Below, in pieces: positions 1 through 7,560 of a stretch of DNA of 15,175 nt (position 1 is the first letter of the stretch; each line of letters starts with the position of its first letter). The position numbers and the translations under genes were made by a program. Source of the stretch: Rickettsiales bacterium (lineage in GTDB: Bacteria; Pseudomonadota; Alphaproteobacteria; Rickettsiales; UBA1997); contig JAITAR010000061.1 of the NCBI GenBank assembly GCA_031284025.1, forward strand, positions 1 through 15,175, read 5' to 3'. The notes under the pieces were generated by a model. It was given only the letters and a program-made list of their open reading frames with translations, made no database searches and had not been told where the DNA came from.

Positions 1-189
1 GGATTGTAATGAAATGGGAACAAAGGTCAAGATATTTCATCTTTAGAAATCTAATGTTATATTCGACGCATACCATACTGGAAATTTTGAGTGTGCTATA
101 ATTATAGGGAAACAATCCTCAATCTAGTGAGGTCATAATATATTCATCTTTTTTCTGAAAAAATAGCCTAAGAAAAATTAAATTAAAAA
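1..189. other. AT-rich intergenic stretch, no gene seen
   Basis: No open frame here looks like a protein. On the + strand an extended -10-like box (TGCTATAAT) lies at 94-102 but has no clear -35. A short hairpin follows (CCTCA 117-121 pairing with TGAGG 128-132), and an A/T-only inverted repeat lies at 149-163 (TTTTTT-CTG-AAAAAA). Read on the - strand, the 117-132 hairpin lies downstream of rpsP and of the candidate RNA at 190-365. It is followed by only a short T-containing run, so it is at best a weak terminator. All of these could arise by chance at this base composition. Confidence 0.35.
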
Positions 190-365
190 ATAGAGAAGGA
201 ACAAGGTAGAGTAGGGCAGGGCGGCTGTGTGATTCACCTAGACTTTTTTCTCTGCTTACAAACTTTGGGTGCACTGCACACCCTCTGCGCGAGCAATACT
301 CTCCCGGCAGCCGAAAAAGATCCACTTCAGACCAGAATCTGGGGCTGACTCGGTGCCATCAGAAC
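190..365. ncRNA. Candidate structured RNA, family and strand not identified
   Basis: This stretch is visibly richer in G and C than the intergenic sequence on either side and has no convincing protein frame. It can form nested hairpins. CGGCTG at 222-227 pairs with CAGCCG at 308-313. Inside that, GGGTG at 267-271 pairs with the CACCC ending at 283. A small CCAG/CTGG hairpin lies near 330-345. It directly follows the rpsP stop on the - strand, where rimM and trmD would be expected in many bacteria. I looked for signatures of tmRNA, RNase P RNA, SRP RNA and a tRNA T-loop and found none. A 6S-like RNA is possible by size and hairpin shape only. A decayed gene remnant is the main alternative. Confidence 0.3.
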
Positions 366-677
366 TTACTTCCCCCCTTTCGTTTTCTTAGTAGTATTCC
401 TTATTTTGGGCTTAAACTTTTCTATGCCACTAACTCCCACCTTTTTGAAAAGTACAAGTATTCTATCAGTTGGCACCGCTCCCACCGATAGCCAGTACTC
501 CGCCCTCTCTATATTCAATCTAAATCTGTTTTCGTTTTCTTCGACCACTATTGGGTCGTAGTAGCCTATTTTTTCTATAAACTTGCCATCCCTTGGTGAT
601 CTATCATCCGCAATCACCACATGATAGAACGGCAAATTTCTCCTACCGGCCCGAGATAGCCTAATTTTGGTTGACAT
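366..677 (-). CDS. rpsP: 30S ribosomal protein bS16
   Basis: This 103-residue protein of the small ribosomal subunit helps assemble and stabilise the 16S rRNA 5' domain. The N-terminus shows the bS16 signature: KIRLSRAGRRNLPFYHVVIA (residues 4-23), then a PRDGKFIEKIGYYDP block. The basic C-terminal tail (KPKIRNTTKKTKGGK) is typical of alphaproteobacterial S16. The frame stays open up to 737 with another possible start. I chose the ATG at 677 because family members begin with M-[AS]-x-KIR, and a weak GAG lies upstream. It is divergent from virB3. The usual partners rimM and trmD are not immediately downstream, so it appears to be separated from the canonical rpsP operon. Confidence 0.96.
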   Translation of the reverse strand: MSTKIRLSRAGRRNLPFYHVVIADDRSPRDGKFIEKIGYYDPIVVEENENRFRLNIERAEYWLSVGAVPTDRILVLFKKVGVSGIEKFKPKIRNTTKKTKGGK

Positions 678-785
678 AGAAACAACTCTTATTTTAAGAA
701 TTTTTGGCAATTCTATTGTCGAAAATTTAACGGTCAATAGAAAACTGGGATATTTTGTAGAAGATTGCTTATAATTTTATCCGTT

Positions 786-794
786 ATTATAACA
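786..794 (-). promoter_or_regulatory. Possible extended -10 promoter for rpsP
   Basis: On the - strand this reads TGTTATAAT, an extended -10 element that would start transcription about 100 nt before the rpsP ATG. No good -35 is visible at 16-18 nt, and the surroundings are very AT-rich. The assignment rests on the match and on position only. Confidence 0.3.
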
Positions 795-834
795 TTATAA
801 TCTACTAAAAACCTGTAAATCTTAATTTTTAAGG

Positions 835-850
835 TATGATAGGAATCATA
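835..850. promoter_or_regulatory. Candidate operator: perfect 6-4-6 inverted repeat before virB3
   Basis: TATGAT (835-840) and ATCATA (845-850) are exact reverse complements separated by AGGA. The element sits where the -35 of the first TATAAT box (857-862) would fall, a typical position for a repressor or an activator site. It is the only intergenic element upstream of the T4SS operon with clean dyad symmetry. Ehrlichia controls its vir genes with the regulator EcxR. I cannot say whether this site binds an EcxR-like protein. A short AT-rich palindrome can also arise by chance. Confidence 0.35.
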
Positions 851-851
851 T

Positions 852-899
852 TATAGTATAATTATCTTGATTTTTTGTTTTGCGCATATAGTATAATTA
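852..899 (+). promoter_or_regulatory. Putative virB operon promoter with a duplicated 13-bp -10 region
   Basis: TATAGTATAATTA occurs twice, at 852-864 and 887-899, 35 bp apart. Each copy contains a consensus TATAAT (857-862 and 892-897). For the second box a TTGATT (867-872) lies upstream, but with a long 19-nt spacer. Transcription from the second box would start about 16-18 nt before the virB3 ATG, giving a very short leader. The first box would give a leader of roughly 50 nt. The repeats may be two promoters or two binding sites. Confidence 0.45.
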
Positions 900-920
900 A
901 CATGGCACTATCTTTGTTAT

Positions 921-1220
921 ATGGCAGGTGGTAAAATAGAAGCTGACCCGTTATTTCTAGGGCTAACAAGACCAAGTATGGTTTTGGGGGTAACTTATGT
1001 TTATGCCGCGCTTGAGATTTTGGTTTCCCTTATGGCTTTTATAATAACTAGTAATTTCGTATATTTACTTGTTTTGCTGCCATGCCTTCACTGTGTTGCC
1101 TATTTCATATGTCTGAAGGAGCCACTGATGCTGGAATTGATACTGATGAAGACCAGTAACTTCAGTATATGTCCTAATAAAACTTTTCATGGGGGTGTTA
1201 ACTCATATGATGTTTATTGA
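921..1220 (+). CDS. virB3: Type IV secretion inner-membrane protein VirB3
   Basis: This small (99 aa) inner-membrane subunit of the T4SS base normally acts with VirB4, and its gene is usually adjacent to virB4. Residues 9-18 read DPLFLGLTRP, the family hallmark before the first membrane segment. Two hydrophobic segments follow (about 22-44 and 47-65), then a short polar tail. Length and layout are normal for the family. The start is taken at the ATG at 921, which keeps the conserved N-terminus. No clear ribosome binding site precedes it. An upstream ATG at 902 is out of frame. The TGA stop overlaps the virB4 ATG by one base (TGATG), so the two are probably translationally coupled. Confidence 0.93.
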   Translation: MAGGKIEADPLFLGLTRPSMVLGVTYVYAALEILVSLMAFIITSNFVYLLVLLPCLHCVAYFICLKEPLMLELILMKTSNFSICPNKTFHGGVNSYDVY

Positions 1221-3643
1221 TGATATTAACATTTGGAGTTATCTGTCCAATGTACAATTTTAAATCATATCTAGCACCGAGACAGGACTATCTATCAAAT
1301 GAATACTCAGCCTCTAGTTTTATTCCCTACTATTTGCACTACAACGACGATACGGTTATTCTTAAGGATAATAGTTTGATGAAAATCATTAAGATTAAAG
1401 GATTTTCATTTGAAACGGCGGATGACGATGATATAGATATCAAGAAAAATGCCAGAAATAACTTGCTTAAGGGTATGGCCTCGGGCAACTTTGCGCTATG
1501 GTTTCATACCATCAGAAGAAAAGAGGAAGCATATCCCGGAGGAGAATATAGTAATATCTTTGCTAAAAGATTGAACAAAGAATGGAAGGAAAGACATAGT
1601 GGAGATAGATCTTTTATAAATGAACATTACATAAGTATAATAAGAAAGGATGAGACGGGAGGTGTAGCAAAGGTAGCTAGCATCATTAATAAGCTACGCA
1701 GTAAGGCTGATAAAGGTACCAAGACAAAAATTTTTAAGGACGCTCTGTCGGAGCTGGACGAAATAGTTGAGAGAATTATAAATGGCTTTGCAAACTATGG
1801 TCCGGAAATACTTTCGCTGAAGGAAACATCTGAGGGAGTATATTCGGAAATTCTTAAATTCCTTGGAATTATAATTAACTGTGGAAAAACTCAGAACTAT
1901 AGGCTGTCACCACTGACGCTGGATCACTATCTGATGGTAAATAGGCTGTATTTTAGCTCTAAGATTTTTGAGTCGCTAACTCCAAGCGGCTCGAGATTTG
2001 GAGCAATAGCTTCTGTTAAAGAATACAGACCATCTACGAATGCTGGCATACTAGACGGATTTTTGCAGATGCCCTTTGAATTCATAATAGCGCAGTCCTA
2101 TGTGTATACCAATAGGATGATGGCCATAAGTAGCATGCAGCTGCAGCAGAGACGTATGATACAGGCGGAAGATGTGGCTGTGTCGCAAATTAGAGAGATT
2201 GATGAAGCTCTTGACGCTGCCATGAGTGGCAAATTTGCATTTGGCAGTCATCATCTGACCGTATGTTGCTTTGATGATAATCTGACTTCCATAGAAAACT
2301 CAATCTCAATGGCGATTGTAGAATTTTCAAATGTGGGCATAACGGCAATTAGAGAAAAAATGAATATGGAGGCGTGTTTTTGGGCACAACTGCCAGGGAA
2401 TTTAAAATATGTAGCACGTAAATCTACAATAAATACTTTGAATCTGGCAAGTTTCGCATCCTTTCACAACTACCCATCGGGAAAAAGAGTCGGAAATCAT
2501 TGGGGTGATGCCTGCACAGTTTTGAATACCGTTTCGGGTACCCCATACTTTTTTAGTTTTCATGTGCGAGACGTTGGTCACACTATGATTATAGGACCTA
2601 CAGGAGCCGGTAAGACTGTTATGATGAATTTTCTATGCGCACAGGCCCAGAAGTTTAACTGTAGAATGTTTTTTTTCGATAAGGATAGAGGTGCGGAGAT
2701 CTTTATAAGGTCACTTGGTGGAAAATATTCAATGCTGGAGGCTAGTAAATATTCTGGTTTTAATCCACTGAAACTTGCAGATACACCTGAAAATAAAGCA
2801 TTTCTAATAGAATGGTTGACGGTTCTGTTGACGGTTGGTGGTGAAACGGTAACGTCCGATGATATGGCGAGGATAACGGAGGCAATCAACGGTAACTATA
2901 AATTACCCTATGAAAAGAGAGTTTTAAGAAATATAGCTCCATTTTTGGGCATGGGTGGTCCCGATTCGCTAGCTGGGAGGCTAGAAATGTGGCATAGCGA
3001 AAATTCACACTCAAAATTATTTGACAATGATGACGACATAATTGATTTTTTCGCTTCTTTTACTTTTGGCTTTGAGATGGGAGAAATTCTGAAGGATAAG
3101 AGAAGTATCAGTCCGGTACTGCTGTATCTTTTTCATAGAATACAGAGTTCTCTCGATGGCACCCCTACTATGATTATACTCGACGAAGCATGGGCACTGA
3201 TAGATAATCCTGTTTTTGCTCCGAAAATAAAAGACTGGCTCAAAGTTTTTCGAAAATTGAATGCCTTTGTGGTTTTTGCGACCCAGTCAGTCGAAGATGC
3301 TACTAAAAGCAGTATTTCTGATACGCTGGTACAACAGACGGCCACCCAAATATATCTACCAAATCTGAAGGCCACGGAGGTATATAGAACGGCGTTTATG
3401 TTAAGTGAAAGAGAATTTCAGCTAATAAAAACTACCGATCCAAACACTAGATACTTTTTAGTTAAGCAAGATCAGGGTGGAGTTATAGCAAAAATAGATA
3501 TGGCTGGCATGGGCGACGTTATCAGAGTACTATCGGGTAGGGCCGAGACTGTTATTCTTTTGGATGAGATAATTAGAGAAGTTGGTAGCGAAAATCCTGA
3601 AGATTGGATAGAAATTTATTATAAGAGATCGAGGAATTTGTAA
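1220..3643 (+). CDS. virB4: Type IV secretion ATPase VirB4
   Basis: This is the AAA+-type ATPase at the cytoplasmic base of the T4SS; it powers assembly and substrate transfer and partners VirB3. With the ATG at 1220 it is 807 aa, normal for VirB4/CagE proteins. The N-terminal CagE-like domain covers roughly residues 30-420. Walker A is GPTGAGKT at about 459-466. Walker B is MIILDEAW, with the acidic pair at about 655-656. A downstream block, ATQSVEDATKSSISDTLVQQ, is the usual VirB4 motif after Walker B, followed by IYLPN. All ATPase motifs look intact. The start is uncertain. The 1220 ATG is coupled to the virB3 stop, whereas an ATG at 1250 (797 aa) has a TTGGAG ribosome binding site. The stop is one base before the virB6-1 ATG. 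Confidence 0.97.
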   Translation: MILTFGVICPMYNFKSYLAPRQDYLSNEYSASSFIPYYLHYNDDTVILKDNSLMKIIKIKGFSFETADDDDIDIKKNARNNLLKGMASGNFALWFHTIRRKEEAYPGGEYSNIFAKRLNKEWKERHSGDRSFINEHYISIIRKDETGGVAKVASIINKLRSKADKGTKTKIFKDALSELDEIVERIINGFANYGPEILSLKETSEGVYSEILKFLGIIINCGKTQNYRLSPLTLDHYLMVNRLYFSSKIFESLTPSGSRFGAIASVKEYRPSTNAGILDGFLQMPFEFIIAQSYVYTNRMMAISSMQLQQRRMIQAEDVAVSQIREIDEALDAAMSGKFAFGSHHLTVCCFDDNLTSIENSISMAIVEFSNVGITAIREKMNMEACFWAQLPGNLKYVARKSTINTLNLASFASFHNYPSGKRVGNHWGDACTVLNTVSGTPYFFSFHVRDVGHTMIIGPTGAGKTVMMNFLCAQAQKFNCRMFFFDKDRGAEIFIRSLGGKYSMLEASKYSGFNPLKLADTPENKAFLIEWLTVLLTVGGETVTSDDMARITEAINGNYKLPYEKRVLRNIAPFLGMGGPDSLAGRLEMWHSENSHSKLFDNDDDIIDFFASFTFGFEMGEILKDKRSISPVLLYLFHRIQSSLDGTPTMIILDEAWALIDNPVFAPKIKDWLKVFRKLNAFVVFATQSVEDATKSSISDTLVQQTATQIYLPNLKATEVYRTAFMLSEREFQLIKTTDPNTRYFLVKQDQGGVIAKIDMAGMGDVIRVLSGRAETVILLDEIIREVGSENPEDWIEIYYKRSRNL
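1233..1238 (+). promoter_or_regulatory. Ribosome binding site for an alternative virB4 start
   Basis: TTGGAG lies 11 nt before an in-frame ATG at 1250. The ATG at 1220 has no comparable site and would depend on coupling to virB3. Residues encoded between the two starts are short and hydrophobic (MILTFGVICP), unlike the polar start of most VirB4 proteins, so 1250 may be the real start. Confidence 0.4.
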
Positions 3644-3644
3644 A

Positions 3645-6600
3645 ATGAGAATTAAAAAGATATTCAGCTGTTTTCTAATGTTTGTGCTATCCTTCAACTT
3701 TATTCTCGTCTGCACAGATGAAGCCTCCGCTATGGCTCAGGAAGCTGTAAAGGGTCCAAGGGATCGAGTTAGAAAATTTTATGATGGTGGAGATAAATGT
3801 GAATTGGATTTTACCTACAGTAAGGCGGGTACAGATGATCCAGCTCTGGGTGGATTTTTCTGTAAACCCGGAAAATTGAAATTTTTTGAACCGAGTGAAA
3901 AACTAAGCGAAGCTCCTATAAATGACACTGTGGCCAATCTGATAGCCGGGGTCTACAGTGTTTTCGTGGAAATCTTCCTTGGACCAGTTATCTGCATTGC
4001 TACGATAAGTACACTTATGGATTTGGCCGAAGGTGATAAATTCGCCACTAGTTTTGAAATTATACTGTTAGCTTTGGGATTGGGGACACTAGATAAATTG
4101 AACGAACTTGTTTTAGGAGAGGATGACTATAATTTGGATGCGGAAAACCCTGCATGTTTGATAGCGACGATTAGCATATTAGTCAGCTGTTTGGCAATGT
4201 TTATCATATTCAAATCATCGATAGAGATTCAATACAAATTATTAGCCATATTAGGTATCAGTGCATCAATTTACATTTTAAAACAAATATTTAAAGCAGT
4301 GCAATATAGCAGAGCTGTATCTCTCTTTGACAGTTTGCAACTTTGTGGAGATAATTGGCTCACCTACGGGGATGTAGAACTGGAAACCAAGATACTTGAA
4401 TCAACTAGCAGTGACAAAAGAATAAGTTTGGCACAGATAAAGGAAAATTTTCCTACGAGGAGCAGTTTCTTTGGCTCCTACAGCTACGAATTGGATCAGT
4501 GTTTCACCTATAGAGAAATTGATTTCTGTAGAAAAGCATTCAACAAAAGCGACATGACGGATGAGCAACTTGATAGGTATGCAAGTTACCTGTACAGACC
4601 GTACCGAGAATTCATGTACGGTGGGATAGAATTTGCTAATACAGATGATAATTGTAAGGATCCTAGGCCAGAAAGACCAAGTTACATTGGCACCAACAGT
4701 AGCGATAGCAAGAGTCAGCTGTATTATTTCAGGGGAACAGATGCGGCAAATTTTGCCTGCGAAAGATTTGCAGTAAAAAGCGCAAAAGAATACAGGGACG
4801 CTTACAAATGCTGCCTAGAGGCAAGCCAGAAGCTAATATGTGTACAAAATATCGAAAATGGTCAGAGAACCCATGTGATGTGTAGTAAGGATAGTAGCCC
4901 AGATGATTGTAAAATAGGTACAAATCAGGATATAGAAGACATTTCATCAAATGGTACGACAGCGGACTATACTGTAATATGCGAGAATCTGAAAAATACT
5001 ACTATAAATAGCGGTGAGATTTGTGATTCAAAGCCCGAGAGTGAGTGTAGTGAGGCTCCCGGAGGAAAAGACTGCTGTGATGCCTACAAAAACTATAATG
5101 AGATTTGTAAAGACAATGAAGTATTTGCAGACTTTTTAAAAAGTGTACCTGGTTATACATATGTTAATGATATCGTGGGTAAGAAAGATGATACATCATC
5201 AACCTTTGATAAGGCAGCGACTACTGTGGGAAATGCTATATATGAACCGTTTTCGCAGTTTTCAAAGACTACGAAGCTAAAGATAAGAAAGTCAAAATTA
5301 GATAGTGCCAAGTACTGCGTAGAGAGCTATGATTTTTGTCCCTATAACTTTAGAATAATGGGAGGTAGTGAAACTTTTGGAAAAGAATTCTCTCCCTCTT
5401 ACAAGTCTGGCTTTATCGTAAAAGATGATTCGAACAATGGATATGAGGAAGATACAAAGGAACAATATGTTAAGGATTGGAACAAAAGAATGAACTGTAC
5501 CTTCGATGAGGATGGCAATAGACATTGCATGAGCCCATGCTACGAAAATAATGGCAACGGTGAGGCGAATGTATATGATTGTTTCAATAAGCCGTCAAAT
5601 TTTTGCCAGATAGATAGGCACTGTGTCAGAATTAATGTGATTAACACTCCTGAGGTGACTAATACTTCACCTTACATCGACAAGGCTTGTTTGGATCACG
5701 TAGGATCGTCCCACAATTTTATTAACTATGAAAACATGACTGGAGGTCTAAAGCCTAAAAAAACTCGACTTATAACCACTCCTCTTGTGGAATGCACGGT
5801 GGAAACTTTTAAGAATATGCTCTTTAACAGGGCTGGCCATACAAAGTGTCTGGCAAAGGATGACTATCCGGATGATTTAGGAGAATGCTATTCGGGAACA
5901 CAGTACAAAAGTGGCGAAAATTTGGATAATAAGCCTGAATACAGAAATGCTTTTAGAGTGCTGAAAAAATATATGATTAGAATTGTTATGGCTCTGTTAG
6001 CCCTAGCACTAGTTATCTATGGCTATAACATATTAGTATTAAACAAGGGCGCAACTCCGGAAGAAATAATGAAATTGATACTCAAAATGACCTGTGTTTC
6101 ATATTTTGCATTCAGCAATAATTGGATAAATCCGGTATTCGACACTGTCTACGGGCTGTATGGTACCGTTACGGAATTTGCCATAAGAATATTGCTGACC
6201 GATCCGGAGACCATCAGCTACGAAAATCACAAATACTCCGGATGTTATTTTTTTAAAAATGATCTTATAGCTAACAATTACGAATCCTACGGCAGTAGAA
6301 AATATTTATCAGTATTTGATACATTGGATTGTAAGTTATCTAGATATTTTGGTTATTACACAGAGAATATCGAAAATCCTCCTATAATATCAATGTTCAT
6401 ACTAGGTATATTCACGTTTGGCCTAGCAATTATTATGGTTTTGCCATTTATATTGATATTTGTGTCTCTACTTTTCTTTGCCATAAGGGTTTCTTATCTG
6501 TTTATAGTTGAATCACTGACCATAACCATACTTCTACTACTAACTCCAATATTTGTTCCCTTGGCACTTTTTGAAAGAACTAAGGAGTCATTCAAAAAAT

Positions 6601-7529
6601 GGTTCTACAAAATAATACAGAGTATTCTATCCCCAATGTTTTTATTCATGTCCCTTGGCCTGTTTTTTGTGATATTTGATAAATACTATGTTGGTGAAGC
6701 CAGATTCCACGGCACGAAGGAACCTATAAGAAGTATATTTTGTGGAGAAATTTGTAAGTTTGAGGGCAACAACGTAAATTATATAACGGGAAGTTTCAAT
6801 AGCAAAAAAAATAAGAAAGAAACGTGCAGGAAAAATGGCGGTAAAATTGTGAATATAATGTATTCGTCACCTATCTGTGTGACCCAGGCAACCAATTCTA
6901 CTTCTAAAAGTGGTATTGGAATACTCGATTTCCTACTAGAAGACTTCATGGGCATTCCTAAATTGGCCACCCAGGCGGTAATGCTGTTTCCTCTATTTCC
7001 GGAATTGCTATTCATATTAGTGCTGATATTTATTTTTGAACAGCTTGTTAGCTACATTAATAGCATGACTGCCACCATATTCAGCTATGAAGGGAGGGAC
7101 GGCAAAGGTATTGATCCAGGGGCCAGTGGGTTACCATCACTCCAGGATGTGGTTGGAGTTGTCGTTAGTGCGGCAGCTAAAATGGCCAATGAATCTAAAA
7201 ACATTTCGAAAGGAGCTGTTAATAAGGGCATAAATGAAGCTAAAAGTGGAGGAGGAGGAGGAAAAGGAGGTGGCGATGCCTTGCAAAAACGTGAAGATGG
7301 ACCAAAAGATTCCGCTGACTTAAAAAATGCTGGAGGTGGTGAAAAAACATCTCTGAAGAATGAAGATGATAGCTCTGGAGCCTATCCGAACGAGAATGAT
7401 GATTCCAAAGAAAAAGATGAAGATGAAGATTTCAATGCCAAAGATTTCTTTCCGGCAGAGAACAGTGATAGTTCCGAAAGTGAAGAAGACAGTGGTGGAG
7501 ACAGTGGTGAATCATACCCAAATTCATAG
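3645..7529 (+). CDS. virB6: Large VirB6-family T4SS membrane protein, paralog 1
   Basis: This polytopic inner-membrane channel component of the Rickettsiales T4SS is 1294 aa, against about 300 aa for Agrobacterium VirB6. Order: signal peptide (1-29, likely cut after ASA); hydrophobic segments at about 96-124, 134-150 and 170-213; a cysteine-rich domain with 28 cysteines between residues 234 and 748, probably outside the cytoplasm; then the TrbL/VirB6 core with membrane segments near 773-797, 912-972, 987-1010 and 1105-1135. The core includes FDTLDCKLSRYFGY (891-904) and LTPIFVPLALFERTK (966-980). The tail from 1180 is Gly-rich, then acidic, with AYPNE (Y1247) and ends ESYPNS (Y1291). GAGG at 3631-3634 is the ribosome binding site. 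It is co-transcribed with virB4 and shares blocks in the same order with virB6-2, so the two are ancient duplicates. Topology is inferred. Confidence 0.92.
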   Translation: MRIKKIFSCFLMFVLSFNFILVCTDEASAMAQEAVKGPRDRVRKFYDGGDKCELDFTYSKAGTDDPALGGFFCKPGKLKFFEPSEKLSEAPINDTVANLIAGVYSVFVEIFLGPVICIATISTLMDLAEGDKFATSFEIILLALGLGTLDKLNELVLGEDDYNLDAENPACLIATISILVSCLAMFIIFKSSIEIQYKLLAILGISASIYILKQIFKAVQYSRAVSLFDSLQLCGDNWLTYGDVELETKILESTSSDKRISLAQIKENFPTRSSFFGSYSYELDQCFTYREIDFCRKAFNKSDMTDEQLDRYASYLYRPYREFMYGGIEFANTDDNCKDPRPERPSYIGTNSSDSKSQLYYFRGTDAANFACERFAVKSAKEYRDAYKCCLEASQKLICVQNIENGQRTHVMCSKDSSPDDCKIGTNQDIEDISSNGTTADYTVICENLKNTTINSGEICDSKPESECSEAPGGKDCCDAYKNYNEICKDNEVFADFLKSVPGYTYVNDIVGKKDDTSSTFDKAATTVGNAIYEPFSQFSKTTKLKIRKSKLDSAKYCVESYDFCPYNFRIMGGSETFGKEFSPSYKSGFIVKDDSNNGYEEDTKEQYVKDWNKRMNCTFDEDGNRHCMSPCYENNGNGEANVYDCFNKPSNFCQIDRHCVRINVINTPEVTNTSPYIDKACLDHVGSSHNFINYENMTGGLKPKKTRLITTPLVECTVETFKNMLFNRAGHTKCLAKDDYPDDLGECYSGTQYKSGENLDNKPEYRNAFRVLKKYMIRIVMALLALALVIYGYNILVLNKGATPEEIMKLILKMTCVSYFAFSNNWINPVFDTVYGLYGTVTEFAIRILLTDPETISYENHKYSGCYFFKNDLIANNYESYGSRKYLSVFDTLDCKLSRYFGYYTENIENPPIISMFILGIFTFGLAIIMVLPFILIFVSLLFFAIRVSYLFIVESLTITILLLLTPIFVPLALFERTKESFKKWFYKIIQSILSPMFLFMSLGLFFVIFDKYYVGEARFHGTKEPIRSIFCGEICKFEGNNVNYITGSFNSKKNKKETCRKNGGKIVNIMYSSPICVTQATNSTSKSGIGILDFLLEDFMGIPKLATQAVMLFPLFPELLFILVLIFIFEQLVSYINSMTATIFSYEGRDGKGIDPGASGLPSLQDVVGVVVSAAAKMANESKNISKGAVNKGINEAKSGGGGGKGGGDALQKREDGPKDSADLKNAGGGEKTSLKNEDDSSGAYPNENDDSKEKDEDEDFNAKDFFPAENSDSSESEEDSGGDSGESYPNS
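7248..7274 (+). repeat. GGA trinucleotide run encoding a glycine linker in VirB6-1
   Basis: Five GGA codons in a row (7248-7262), then AAA and GGA GGT GGC, encode GGGGGKGGG at the junction between the membrane core and the acidic tail. A perfect trinucleotide run can change length by slippage without breaking the frame. The sequence also contains a near-perfect anti-Shine-Dalgarno match (AGGAGGT at 7265-7271), but the ATG after it opens only a 15-codon out-of-frame stretch. Confidence 0.7.
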
Positions 7530-7560
7530 AACATGACCATGAAAGAAATAGAGGTAACTT

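Noticed and set aside
119..325. 68-codon open frame on the - strand after rpsP
   Set aside because: It starts at a GTG with no ribosome binding site, resembles no protein I know, and lies over the hairpin-forming island; an RNA or remnant is more likely.
738..920. CRISPR or mobile-element ends
   Set aside because: The only repeats are the 13-bp pair and a short dyad; no spacer-repeat pattern, transposase or terminal inverted repeats anywhere in the window.
3645..3720. Lipoprotein signal in VirB6-1 (LVC at 21-23)
   Set aside because: The residue before Cys is Val, which does not fit a lipobox; an ordinary signal peptide cut after ASA fits better.
7276..7323. Internal start after a strong AGGAGGT in virB6-1
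   Set aside because: The ATG opens only 15 codons out of frame; the Shine-Dalgarno-like match is explained by the glycine codon run.
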